Of a stretch of DNA of 9,956 bases, positions 1-5,603 are shown in pieces. This stretch comes from Paenibacillus sp. (lineage in GTDB: Bacteria; Bacillota; Bacilli; Paenibacillales; NBRC-103111): assembly GCA_029239545.1 (NCBI GenBank), contig JARBUQ010000110.1, positions 1 through 9,956 of the forward strand, given 5' to 3'. The position numbers and the translations under genes were made by a program. The stretch's first letter is position 1; every line of letters starts with the position of its first letter. Below the pieces are notes generated by a model. The model saw only the letters and a list, made by a program, of their open reading frames with translations, was not told where the DNA came from and did no database searches.

Positions 1-413
1 GTCTGCGTCGCTCTGTACATCTTCCTTTGTCTCAACAGAATTCGGCGCCAACCGAGACAAGCAAACTAGCTCGCAGCGAGAAAACATTATGGAGCATCAT
101 CCAATACATTCATATGCACTATCAGGAAGAGCTGACGCTTAGCAGCTTGTGCTCGCAATTCCATTTGAGCGTATCCCATCTGAGTGATTTGCTTAAGCGC
201 CAATCCGGGCAAACCTTCCTGCAAATCCTGCATGAGGTACGCATTCGACATGCCTGCGGATTGCTCTCATCAACACAAATGAGTATGGAGCATATTGCTA
301 TGGAAGTAGGCTATGGTTCTTACAAGACATTCTCAAGAATTTTTAAGCAGCACAAAAAAGCAACTCCGAGCGATTACCGCAAATCGCACCAATTACAAAT
401 CAGCTTCATATGA
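1..413 (+). CDS. AraC-family transcriptional regulator, C-terminal part (5' end outside the window)
   Basis: The frame is open from the first bases of the window (in-frame codons from position 3 read LRRSVHLPL...), so this is a 5'-truncated gene; a TTG at 27 is in frame but has no good ribosome site and is unlikely to be the start. The visible C-terminus is a typical AraC/XylS DNA-binding domain of about 100 residues with two helix-turn-helix units: the first around LTLSSLCSQFHLSVSHLSDL, the second around MSMEHIAMEVGYGSYKTF, followed by the family signature FSRIFKQHKKATPSDYRK. Such proteins bind promoter DNA and usually sense a ligand or partner through an N-terminal domain, which is missing here, so the regulated pathway cannot be named. 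The stop is TGA at 411-413, and no strong terminator follows. Family assignment is secure; the specific role is unknown. Confidence 0.9.
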   Translation, partial: LRRSVHLPLSQQNSAPTETSKLARSEKTLWSIIQYIHMHYQEELTLSSLCSQFHLSVSHLSDLLKRQSGQTFLQILHEVRIRHACGLLSSTQMSMEHIAMEVGYGSYKTFSRIFKQHKKATPSDYRKSHQLQISFI

Positions 414-458
414 TACTTTGTGCTGATAACCTTTACAATTCATTCACGATCAATCTTC

Positions 459-487
459 TTGTGCGTTGGACGGGTTAGGAGTATACT
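459..487 (+). promoter_or_regulatory. Candidate SigA promoter for the corA leader
   Basis: TTGTGC (459-464) and TATACT (482-487) are separated by 17 nt. The -10 box is good and the -35 box is only half consensus. Transcription would begin near 494 and give corA a leader of about 335 nt. It is the best promoter I found between the AraC gene and corA, but the evidence is only motif-level. Confidence 0.4.
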
Positions 488-544
488 AAACAAGAATTTG
501 TACAGCAGTACGAAGAACAAACGGATATTAGGAGGGAACGCTAA

Positions 545-640
545 ATGGAAGGTGACCGACCCAAGCCTATGAATAAACTGCATAGACCAGGACGATTGTC
601 TGATTCCGGCATGCGTTGCTTCTTTTTGTTGGTTCATTAA
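545..640 (+). CDS. Small upstream ORF (31 aa) in the corA leader, candidate leader peptide
   Basis: ATG at 545 is preceded by AGGAGGG (530-536) with 8 nt spacing, one of the best ribosome sites in the window, and the frame runs 31 codons to TAA at 638-640. The peptide begins MEGDRPKPMNKLHRPG and ends in a hydrophobic run (CFFLLVH). I recognise no family. The N-terminus combines acidic residues (E2, D4) with prolines (P6, P8). This recalls the MgtL leader peptide of enterobacterial mgtA, where acidic and proline residues near the start destabilise ribosomes at low Mg2+. Because the next gene is a CorA Mg2+ transporter, a role as a Mg2+-sensing leader peptide is possible, but that is inference from composition and position. 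It could also be a fortuitous ORF behind a good SD. Confidence 0.45.
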   Translation: MEGDRPKPMNKLHRPGRLSDSGMRCFFLLVH

Positions 641-688
641 CAAGCAGATTACCAACCGCCCTTTTCGTAATTGTCCCCTATAGCAGTT

Positions 689-707
689 TTTGTGCCGTCC
701 GCACAAA
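689..707 (+). other. Hairpin in the corA leader
   Basis: TTTGTGC (689-695) and GCACAAA (701-707) form a perfect 7-bp stem with loop CGTCC. No U-run follows on either strand, so it is not a classical terminator. It lies between the upstream ORF and corA and may be part of a folded leader. Another short stem, TTTGT (497-501) with ACAAA (517-521), lies upstream of the small ORF. Confidence 0.4.
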
Positions 708-830
708 TTCACAAGGCTGGAGCATGATGCAAGCCGGAGGAGAATGATCCTGCCGCAGCTGCATGATGCTTATTTCAGGTTTACTGCTGAAAGCTGACAA
801 ATTGGGGAAACTGCTAAGGGGTGAAGTGGA

Positions 831-1766
831 ATGAAAGTACGATTGGTTCAGAATGGAATTTTCACTACGATAGAAGACACATTGCAAATGTTGATCCCTC
901 CTGATAATGGATTTTATTGGATCGATGCAGATGTGAATGATCTGGAAATGCTGCAGCCACTATTCCAGTTGCATGAGCTGGCTGTGGAGGATACGTTGTC
1001 GGAGGAAGAGCAGCGCCCTAAGATTGAAATTTATGACTCCCATTATTTTATAGTGATCAATAGCATTCGCTATGATGATGAAGAAATATTTTTGCGCGCT
1101 CTTAATATATTCCTGTTCAAACATGCCATTATTACGGTTACCCCGCGCAAAATTAATGAAATACGCTCAATCAAACCCATTCTGTGGGAAGAAGAGGTCA
1201 ATTCAGCTGACCGTTTCCTGTATCATCTGGTCGATATTGTTGTTGATAACTACTTCAGCGTGGGCGACCGGATCGAGGTTAAGATCGAAAAGCTGGAGGA
1301 AGACATTCTCGTACACACAAAGAAAAGCCATTTGAACGAGATCATCGGACTGCGAAGTGAAATTCTATGGCTGAAAAAGATGCTCGTGCCCCAAAAAGAT
1401 GTAATCTGGACGCTTAATAAGAAGGAGCTCCGGTTGATCGATGATCAATTGCAAAAATATTTCAGTGACATCTACGAGAATGCCGTAAAAATTACCGAAA
1501 CTTTCGAGACGTTTCGCGATCTGGTCAGCAACTTGCGGGAAGCGTACCAGGCCAGCGTAGCCAACCGGGCCAATGAAATTATGCGGATCTTCACAGCGCT
1601 CACAACCATTTTCATGCCGCTCACTATCATCACAGGGATATATGGTATGAATTTCGATTTCATGCCGGAGCTGCAGACTAAATACGGATACTTCTCGGTT
1701 TTAGGATTCATGGTACTTACAGGTACCTCTATGTTTTATTTTTTTAAGAAAAAAGATTGGTTCTAA
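831..1766 (+). CDS. corA: CorA-family magnesium (cobalt/nickel) transporter
   Basis: This 311-aa protein has the usual CorA plan: a large cytoplasmic N-terminal alpha/beta domain (about residues 1-165), a long helical stalk (about 165-250), then two membrane helices at the C-terminus. The pore signature YGMNF is present with GMN at residues 272-274, at the end of TM1, and the protein ends with the positively charged tail KKKDWF after TM2. The family forms homopentameric inner-membrane channels for Mg2+ uptake, gated by Mg2+ bound between cytoplasmic domains. The length is normal for Gram-positive CorA. The start ATG at 831 follows AAGGGGTGA (816-824). A leader of over 300 nt with a small ORF precedes it, suggesting post-initiation control, but no M-box (ykoK) riboswitch signature is visible. 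Ion specificity cannot be set from the sequence alone. Confidence 0.95.
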   Translation: MKVRLVQNGIFTTIEDTLQMLIPPDNGFYWIDADVNDLEMLQPLFQLHELAVEDTLSEEEQRPKIEIYDSHYFIVINSIRYDDEEIFLRALNIFLFKHAIITVTPRKINEIRSIKPILWEEEVNSADRFLYHLVDIVVDNYFSVGDRIEVKIEKLEEDILVHTKKSHLNEIIGLRSEILWLKKMLVPQKDVIWTLNKKELRLIDDQLQKYFSDIYENAVKITETFETFRDLVSNLREAYQASVANRANEIMRIFTALTTIFMPLTIITGIYGMNFDFMPELQTKYGYFSVLGFMVLTGTSMFYFFKKKDWF

Positions 1767-1775
1767 TCATGAGGA

Positions 1776-1800
1776 GGGGACTGCGCAAGCAGTCCCCTTT
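1776..1800 (+). terminator. Terminator hairpin after corA
   Basis: GGGGACTGC (1776-1784) and GCAGTCCCC (1789-1797) form a perfect 9-bp GC-rich stem capped by a GCAA tetraloop, 10 nt after the corA stop. Only three T follow, so termination may be partial or helped by the stability of the stem. Confidence 0.65.
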
Positions 1801-1810
1801 CGACGAAGAG

Positions 1811-1853
1811 AAAAAGCGGGGGGATGCATTCAGTACAGCCGAATCATCCGCTT
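1811..1853 (-). terminator. Terminator of the HRDC gene
   Basis: On the minus strand AAGCGG (1848-1853) pairs with CCGCTT (1814-1819), extended by ATG/CAT pairing inside, and is followed by TTTTT (rc of 1811-1815). It lies about 40 nt beyond the stop of the HRDC-domain gene and closes that transcript before the convergent corA. Confidence 0.6.
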
Positions 1854-1890
1854 GAGAAGAGTTTCTTGCGACATGTTCCCTGAGTGCTCC

Positions 1891-2916
1891 TTACCCGGTC
1901 ATAACCGCAGTCATGCCGGACGCTTCGCCGCCATGACGACGAAAGCGCAGTCTAAGAAGGCGCAGCCACTCGTAGGTCTTCTCCAGCTGAGCCCCGGCAG
2001 GCTCACGTTCGTCCCCGTACAGACGCTTCACGATAGGCTTCAGGAAGCGGTCTCCGGCCTCCTTGAACGCCTGCCATGCCTCTTCCTTCTCCTTCTGAGA
2101 CAAATCCCTGAGAGCTGGCTCGATAAGCGGCTCCATGTCGTAGCCTTCCTTGTCCAGCTCTTCAATCCGAGTCAGCAGCTCCCGGGAAGGCAGGTTCAGC
2201 CGCTGCTGCAGTCCTTCAAGATCGAAGCCCTCTGCTATCCCTTCGAGCAGCTTCATCTTCGTTTCTCTGCGTTCTGCTTCATTCTTCGCCCGCAAGTCCC
2301 ATTGCTGTCTTACCCAATCCTCGAAGCCTGATGGATCAATATGATCCGAAATCCAATTTAACGGAAAAGAAGTAGTTCTGCTATAAGAAGACGTCATCCG
2401 CAGCAACGGCTCGCCATATAGTCCTGTCTTGTACTCACCGAAACCGGGAATTTGCCGAAGCTCCTCCACCGTCTGAGGCAGGAACGCGCTGATCATACGA
2501 AGCATCCGGTTAGAGGCCAGAATGAACGGGGACTTGCTCTCCTTGCCGGCCTGTTCATTCCGCCATGCACGCAGCTCCTGGAACAATTCCTCCCGTCCGT
2601 TCAATTCGCTATAATAGTGCATCATTTGTAAAATTCTGGCCTTGCCTCCCGGCATGACGGGGAACTCATTCCACATATCAACCAAGGCTGCATAACCTTC
2701 GCTTCGCTTGTTCTGAATCCGATTACGGAATTTCTGCATCATCTCATTCCAGCTCATCCCGCTAAACCATACATCTCTTACCGGGAGTCCATCTGAGTCT
2801 ACCTCCATCCATTCAACCGACCATTCGCCCCCTTGCTCCGTAATGGATACTTGAGCTGACGCAATCCGATCCTCCTCCATCCGTTTCTCAAAGCTGTTCA
2901 AAAACACTAAATTCAC
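1891..2916 (-). CDS. HRDC-domain protein with C-terminal HTH-like segment, no helicase
   Basis: This 341-aa protein starts at GTG (2914-2916), 10 nt after AGGAGG (2927-2932); the nearby ATG at 2921-2923 is in another frame and reads only 11 codons. Residues about 109-173 resemble an HRDC domain, the helical nucleic-acid-binding module of RecQ and RNase D: an ELFQELRAWRNEQA helix, the SPFILASNRMLRMI stretch, and LRQIPGFGEYKTGLYGE. Residues about 221-258 (LLEGIAEGFDLEGLQQRLNL, then a second helix) look like the helix-turn-helix that follows HRDC in some Firmicute RecQ proteins. No helicase or nuclease motif is present in the first 108 residues, which are acidic and tryptophan-rich. By family it should bind DNA or RNA, but its exact job is not known. 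It is convergent with corA and divergent from the DUF3055 gene. Confidence 0.75.
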   Translation of the reverse strand: MNLVFLNSFEKRMEEDRIASAQVSITEQGGEWSVEWMEVDSDGLPVRDVWFSGMSWNEMMQKFRNRIQNKRSEGYAALVDMWNEFPVMPGGKARILQMMHYYSELNGREELFQELRAWRNEQAGKESKSPFILASNRMLRMISAFLPQTVEELRQIPGFGEYKTGLYGEPLLRMTSSYSRTTSFPLNWISDHIDPSGFEDWVRQQWDLRAKNEAERRETKMKLLEGIAEGFDLEGLQQRLNLPSRELLTRIEELDKEGYDMEPLIEPALRDLSQKEKEEAWQAFKEAGDRFLKPIVKRLYGDEREPAGAQLEKTYEWLRLLRLRFRRHGGEASGMTAVMTG

Positions 2917-2960
2917 TAAGCATCTGCCTCCTATAGGCTATTATTGGGTCACTAGACAGC

Positions 2961-3004
2961 AAAAAAGCACCCCTCCTACGATAAAATCGTAGAAAGAGGT
3001 GCTT
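2961..3004 (-). terminator. Strong terminator-like hairpin in the leader of the HRDC gene
   Basis: On the minus strand AAGCACCTCT (2995-3004) pairs with the GGGGTGCTT arm (2965-2973), and inside it CTACGAT pairs with ATCGTAG around a short loop. A run of six T follows (rc of 2961-2966). No minus-strand gene lies upstream, so it cannot end another gene; it sits between the promoter at 3028-3056 and the GTG at 2916. It is therefore either an attenuator of the HRDC gene or the end of a very short RNA of about 60 nt. On the plus strand it is followed by CCCC, so it is not a plus-strand terminator. Confidence 0.75.
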
Positions 3005-3027
3005 CCCCTTGAATAATGATTGATTTC

Positions 3028-3056
3028 ACTATACCATAATTAACCATCTCTTACAA
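3028..3056 (-). promoter_or_regulatory. SigA-type promoter for the HRDC transcript
   Basis: Read on the minus strand: TTGTAA (rc of 3051-3056), a 17-nt spacer, TATAGT (rc of 3028-3033). Transcription would start near 3021, only about 17 nt before the terminator-like hairpin at 2961-3004. Confidence 0.6.
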
Positions 3057-3084
3057 GCGGGTCTTTTCTTCAGTCTGTTTGCTT

Positions 3085-3113
3085 TTGCCGATCATGGCAG
3101 CTTCATGTATAAT
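3085..3113 (+). promoter_or_regulatory. SigA-type promoter for the DUF3055 gene
   Basis: TTGCCG (3085-3090), a 17-nt spacer and a perfect TATAAT (3108-3113). The start near 3120 gives a leader of about 50 nt to the ATG at 3171. The ATG at 3105 lies inside this -10 region, which argues against the longer reading of the gene. It is divergent from the HRDC promoter. Confidence 0.6.
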
Positions 3114-3170
3114 CAGAGCATACTTTCGCATTCAGCACACACTTATGTAAGTTTTAAAAGGGGGGGTCCT

Positions 3171-3470
3171 ATGTCAGCCACTAATTTTGATTTTTTATAC
3201 GATGAATCGGAGGATACGATTACTCGTTTTGTCTGTTTTGTAGGAGAAACCTTACAGCGCTTCGATCTAGCTATCACATCAACTAATCGCTTTTTCGGTA
3301 AAAAGCTTGTCATTGACATCCAATCCGGACGCAGCGCAATTATTGGTCCTGACGATCTGGAGGATACCGGATATTTGGAGCATATTTTCAAGCTTGAAGA
3401 GGACCAGGCCGAGGAGCTTCGAACGTTCTTGATTGAAGTTGTAGGAATGGTGCAATTCACCGATATTTAG
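3171..3470 (+). CDS. DUF3055 family protein (99 aa)
   Basis: I place the start at ATG 3171 (MSATNFDFLYDESED), preceded by a run of seven G (3160-3166) that serves as ribosome site. An earlier in-frame ATG at 3105 would overlap the promoter and add residues of no family character. The sequence (TRFVCFVGETLQRFDLAI, then FFGKKLVIDIQSGRSAIIGPDDLED, then LEEDQAEELRTFLIEVV) matches my memory of the DUF3055 (SAV0927-like) family, small cytosolic proteins widespread in Bacillales with no settled function. There is no signal peptide or membrane segment. An 83-nt gap without a clear terminator separates it from the next gene, so the two are probably co-transcribed. Confidence 0.8.
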   Translation: MSATNFDFLYDESEDTITRFVCFVGETLQRFDLAITSTNRFFGKKLVIDIQSGRSAIIGPDDLEDTGYLEHIFKLEEDQAEELRTFLIEVVGMVQFTDI

Positions 3471-3553
3471 GGACGGATACATATTCACTGGTCCACTGTG
3501 GGACAATGGGAGAGTAAACAAACTTTCCGCAGCAGCGAGGTGAAGGATCAATC

Positions 3554-3841
3554 ATGTCAGAACAACCCGATCCGCAGCAGGAAACCACAGGGTTCATCGA
3601 AGAAGATCGCGATCGGTATACCGATCTTGCAACGGTGGAATCTCAGCGCAATGATCTGGTAGCAGAGGAGTTTCCCGAGGGGCCTTACGCAATGAGCATC
3701 CCATCCGAATCGTTGGGGAAAAGCACTCCTTGGCGCAAGGATCAAAGACCGCCCAATCGTTTCACATATGAGAACCGTGAGCTGCATGAAGGTCTGGGGC
3801 GCGGGGGTTATCCGGGGGATCACGATACGCACGACGAATAG
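3554..3841 (+). CDS. Small acidic hydrophilic protein (95 aa), unrecognised
   Basis: The ORF begins at ATG 3554 after GAGGTGAAGG (3538-3547), a good ribosome site, and ends at TAG/TAA near 3841. The protein is rich in E, D, P, G and R, has no cysteine and no hydrophobic segment, and looks largely disordered: an acidic start (MSEQPDPQQETTGFIEEDRD), a middle with YTDLATVESQRNDLVAEEFPEG, and a Gly/Asp/His tail (GRGGYPGDHDTHDE). I do not recognise a family. It reads like the small cytosolic or spore-related hypothetical proteins common in Paenibacillus, but that is only an impression. It follows the DUF3055 gene and is closed by the terminator at 3864-3900. Confidence 0.75.
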   Translation: MSEQPDPQQETTGFIEEDRDRYTDLATVESQRNDLVAEEFPEGPYAMSIPSESLGKSTPWRKDQRPPNRFTYENRELHEGLGRGGYPGDHDTHDE

Positions 3842-3863
3842 GCAACTGCAAGCATTACGGAAT

Positions 3864-3900
3864 AATCCGCAACCGGTTAGATCGGAAGCGGATTTTTCTT
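3864..3900 (+). terminator. Terminator after the 95-aa gene
   Basis: AATCCGC (3864-3870) pairs with GCGGATT (3888-3894), then an AA/AA internal loop, then CCG (3873-3875) with CGG (3883-3885); TTTTTCTT follows. It ends the DUF3055/95-aa transcript. It overlaps the last codons and stop of the convergent gene at 3877-4170, so that gene's 3' end doubles as terminator sequence. Confidence 0.85.
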
Positions 3901-4170
3901 CGTATCCAGATGGAAGTTGCCGATAAAATCATACAATTGTTTCGTTAATCCGCCTTTACCGAATTTCAGAAACGTATTTCGGGAATGGCCCCCTTGCAGA
4001 GACTGCAGAAAAGCAATAATGATTCGTCGGCGCTCCACGATATGCAGAAAGCCATATTCATATAACCAATCATCGATTGTATTATAGATTCCTTTGTTCA
4101 GCCCGAATTGCTCGAAACAATAAGTGACGAACTTGTAATCAGGCACTTCCGCTACATCTACTTCCTGCAT
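3877..4170 (-). CDS. Unrecognised 97-aa protein downstream of yezD
   Basis: ATG at 4168-4170 is preceded by GGGAGG about 10 nt upstream (4182-4187), and the frame runs to TAA at 3877-3879. The protein mixes charged and aromatic residues: PDYKFVTYCFEQFGLNKG, then DDWLYEYGFLHIVERRRIIIAF, then FLKFGKGGLTKQLYDFIGNF. It has no signal peptide or convincing membrane helix and looks like a compact cytosolic helical protein. I do not recognise the family. It has the same orientation as the sulfate operon and lies 85 nt after yezD with no strong terminator between, so it may be its last gene. Its 3' end overlaps the convergent terminator. Calling it sulfur-related would be guilt by association only. 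Confidence 0.65.
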   Translation of the reverse strand: MQEVDVAEVPDYKFVTYCFEQFGLNKGIYNTIDDWLYEYGFLHIVERRRIIIAFLQSLQGGHSRNTFLKFGKGGLTKQLYDFIGNFHLDTKKNPLPI

Positions 4171-4255
4171 AAAACCCTGCCTCCCTTCAGATTCACCTCT
4201 GCTGCAGCATAAAAATCAGAGAGCAGAAAGTCTCCGGTTGACCGGTTGAGCACTG

Positions 4256-4459
4256 CTATCGGTTATTATTAATTGGCTCCTGCGTTGCCTTTGGTTTTTT
4301 CGCAGAAGCTTCTGCTTCGAAACGTTTGCGCTCTGTTCGCTCGATCTGCACAATTCTCCCGTCATGGACTACTATTTGAACCGTTCCGTATTCCAATCCA
4401 TTCACGCTTTGGACGATCCGTTCCGACCAATACTCATCAACCTCTAACGGCTTTGCCAT
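4256..4459 (-). CDS. yezD: YezD family (DUF2292) small protein
   Basis: I place the start at ATG 4457-4459 (MAKPLEVDEYWSERIV), because GGGAGGG lies about 7 nt upstream; a longer reading from 4525 has no ribosome site. The 67-aa product carries the DUF2292 core: DEYWSERIVQSVNGLEYGTVQIVVHDGRIVQIERTERKRF, a short helix followed by beta strands. Its C-terminus is a Lys/Ala-rich tail ending in INNNR. From memory, members of this family are often encoded beside sulfate or sulfonate uptake and cysteine genes in Firmicutes, and their biochemical role is unknown. It follows cysA by 77 nt in the same orientation without a clear terminator, which supports membership in the sulfate operon. Family call good, function open. 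Confidence 0.8.
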   Translation of the reverse strand: MAKPLEVDEYWSERIVQSVNGLEYGTVQIVVHDGRIVQIERTERKRFEAEASAKKPKATQEPINNNR

Positions 4460-4536
4460 GATGGTTCCCTCCCTGATTTTACCCGTTATCGTGAAGCCAT
4501 GTCTGCGAAGCTTTCCTTCTATCATGTGGATACTGC

Positions 4537-5598
4537 TTAAATATGGACCGGCATAGGGTCAAATTTCAATCTATTCTCCTGTGTAGCATTGTCGGTATCA
4601 TTAAATAAATAAATGCGGTGTACAAGCACCTTGACTGAATCTCCCGGCTCCAGAGTAGGCAGTTCAAGCGATCTATAGCCGAACAACCGGCTTGCTCCTA
4701 CTTCAACCTCGATCTGCCAGTTCGTACCACGGAAGTATATATTGCGAACCTTCCCGTCCTCTGATGCCGAGGGCAAAGAAATTTCTCCTGGAAAACCGAT
4801 CTCCAGAAACTCTGGTCTGACCATTGCTTTGGCATTCGGGATGACGGGTTGATCGAAGCCTTTAAGCTGTGATGGGTCATTCACCTGATTGGACTCTCCT
4901 ATGAATCCGGCCACGAATGGTGTTTGAGGATTTTTGTAGATAGCAATTGGCGACCCTTGCTGCTCCAGACTGCCATGATTAATGATCATCAATTGATCCG
5001 CAACCTCAACGGCTTCCTCCTGATCATGGGTCACGAAGATAGTCGTAATCCCGACGCGATCAATCATATCCTTCAACCACGTTCTAAGCTCCTTGCGCAC
5101 CTTGGCATCAATAGCGGCGAACGGTTCATCGAGAAGCAGAAGCTGCGGCTCAGGAGCAATCGCTCTTGCGAACGCAACACGCTGCCGCTGTCCACCCGAT
5201 AGCTGCTGAGGCAGCCGCTTCTCAAGTCCTTTAAGACCGGTCAGCTCGATCAATTCGTTTACACGCTCTTTGATTTGGGCTTTGGTTCTCTTCTGAACCG
5301 TGAGCCCGAATGCAATATTATCGAATACGCTCATATGTCGGAACAGCGCATAGTTCTGGAAGACGAAGCCGATGCCTCGCTGCTGAGGCGGCAGGTCGTT
5401 CACTCTTTTCCCATGAAAAAGAATATCACCTGAATCCGGCTGTTCAAGTCCTGCGAGCATCCGGAGTATAGTGGTTTTGCCTCCTCCGCTTGGGCCGAGC
5501 AGCCCAATCAGCTTCCCTTTTTCAATTTCGAAGCTAACATTTTTGGTCGCTTGAAAGCTGCCAAAGCTTTTGGTTAAGTGTTTGGCTACGATATGCAT
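4537..5598 (-). CDS. cysA: Sulfate/thiosulfate ABC transporter ATP-binding protein CysA
   Basis: This 353-aa cytoplasmic ATPase powers the CysTW channel. It has all ABC motifs: Walker A GPSGGGKTT (35-43), Q-loop at Q81 (FVFQNYALF), signature LSGGQRQR (133-140), Walker B LLLLDEP (153-159, catalytic E158), and the switch histidine H191 in THDQEEA. In Walker A, Gly replaces the usual Ser before GKT, a tolerated change. After residue about 235 comes a regulatory extension (RPEFLEIG, then a TOBE-like beta domain) as in CysA/PotA-type importers. The start ATG at 5598 lies 5 nt after the cysW stop, with its ribosome site AAGGGGAA inside the cysW end, so translation is likely coupled. Neighbours fix the substrate as sulfate/thiosulfate; thiosulfate or molybdate cannot be excluded from sequence alone. 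Confidence 0.95.
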   Translation of the reverse strand: MHIVAKHLTKSFGSFQATKNVSFEIEKGKLIGLLGPSGGGKTTILRMLAGLEQPDSGDILFHGKRVNDLPPQQRGIGFVFQNYALFRHMSVFDNIAFGLTVQKRTKAQIKERVNELIELTGLKGLEKRLPQQLSGGQRQRVAFARAIAPEPQLLLLDEPFAAIDAKVRKELRTWLKDMIDRVGITTIFVTHDQEEAVEVADQLMIINHGSLEQQGSPIAIYKNPQTPFVAGFIGESNQVNDPSQLKGFDQPVIPNAKAMVRPEFLEIGFPGEISLPSASEDGKVRNIYFRGTNWQIEVEVGASRLFGYRSLELPTLEPGDSVKVLVHRIYLFNDTDNATQENRLKFDPMPVHI

Positions 5599-5603
5599 GC
5601 GGA

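Noticed and set aside
414..830. M-box (ykoK) Mg2+ riboswitch in the corA leader
   Set aside because: The location and length fit, but the conserved M-box blocks are not present; only a GCAGCTGCATG stretch is superficially similar.
440..887. Minus-strand ORFs of 90 and 69 aa opposite the corA leader
   Set aside because: No ribosome sites and no recognisable domains; the plus strand here carries the promoter and the well-initiated small ORF.
1852..2331. 159-aa plus-strand ORF
   Set aside because: It lies antisense to the HRDC gene, has no ribosome site and its composition (runs of Leu/Ser) reflects the opposite strand.
3105..3170. Longer reading of the DUF3055 gene from ATG 3105
   Set aside because: It would start inside the TATAAT of its own promoter and adds residues with no family character; the ATG at 3171 has the ribosome site.
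4460..4525. Longer reading of yezD from ATG 4525
   Set aside because: No ribosome site before it, while GGGAGGG precedes the ATG at 4459, where the family similarity begins.
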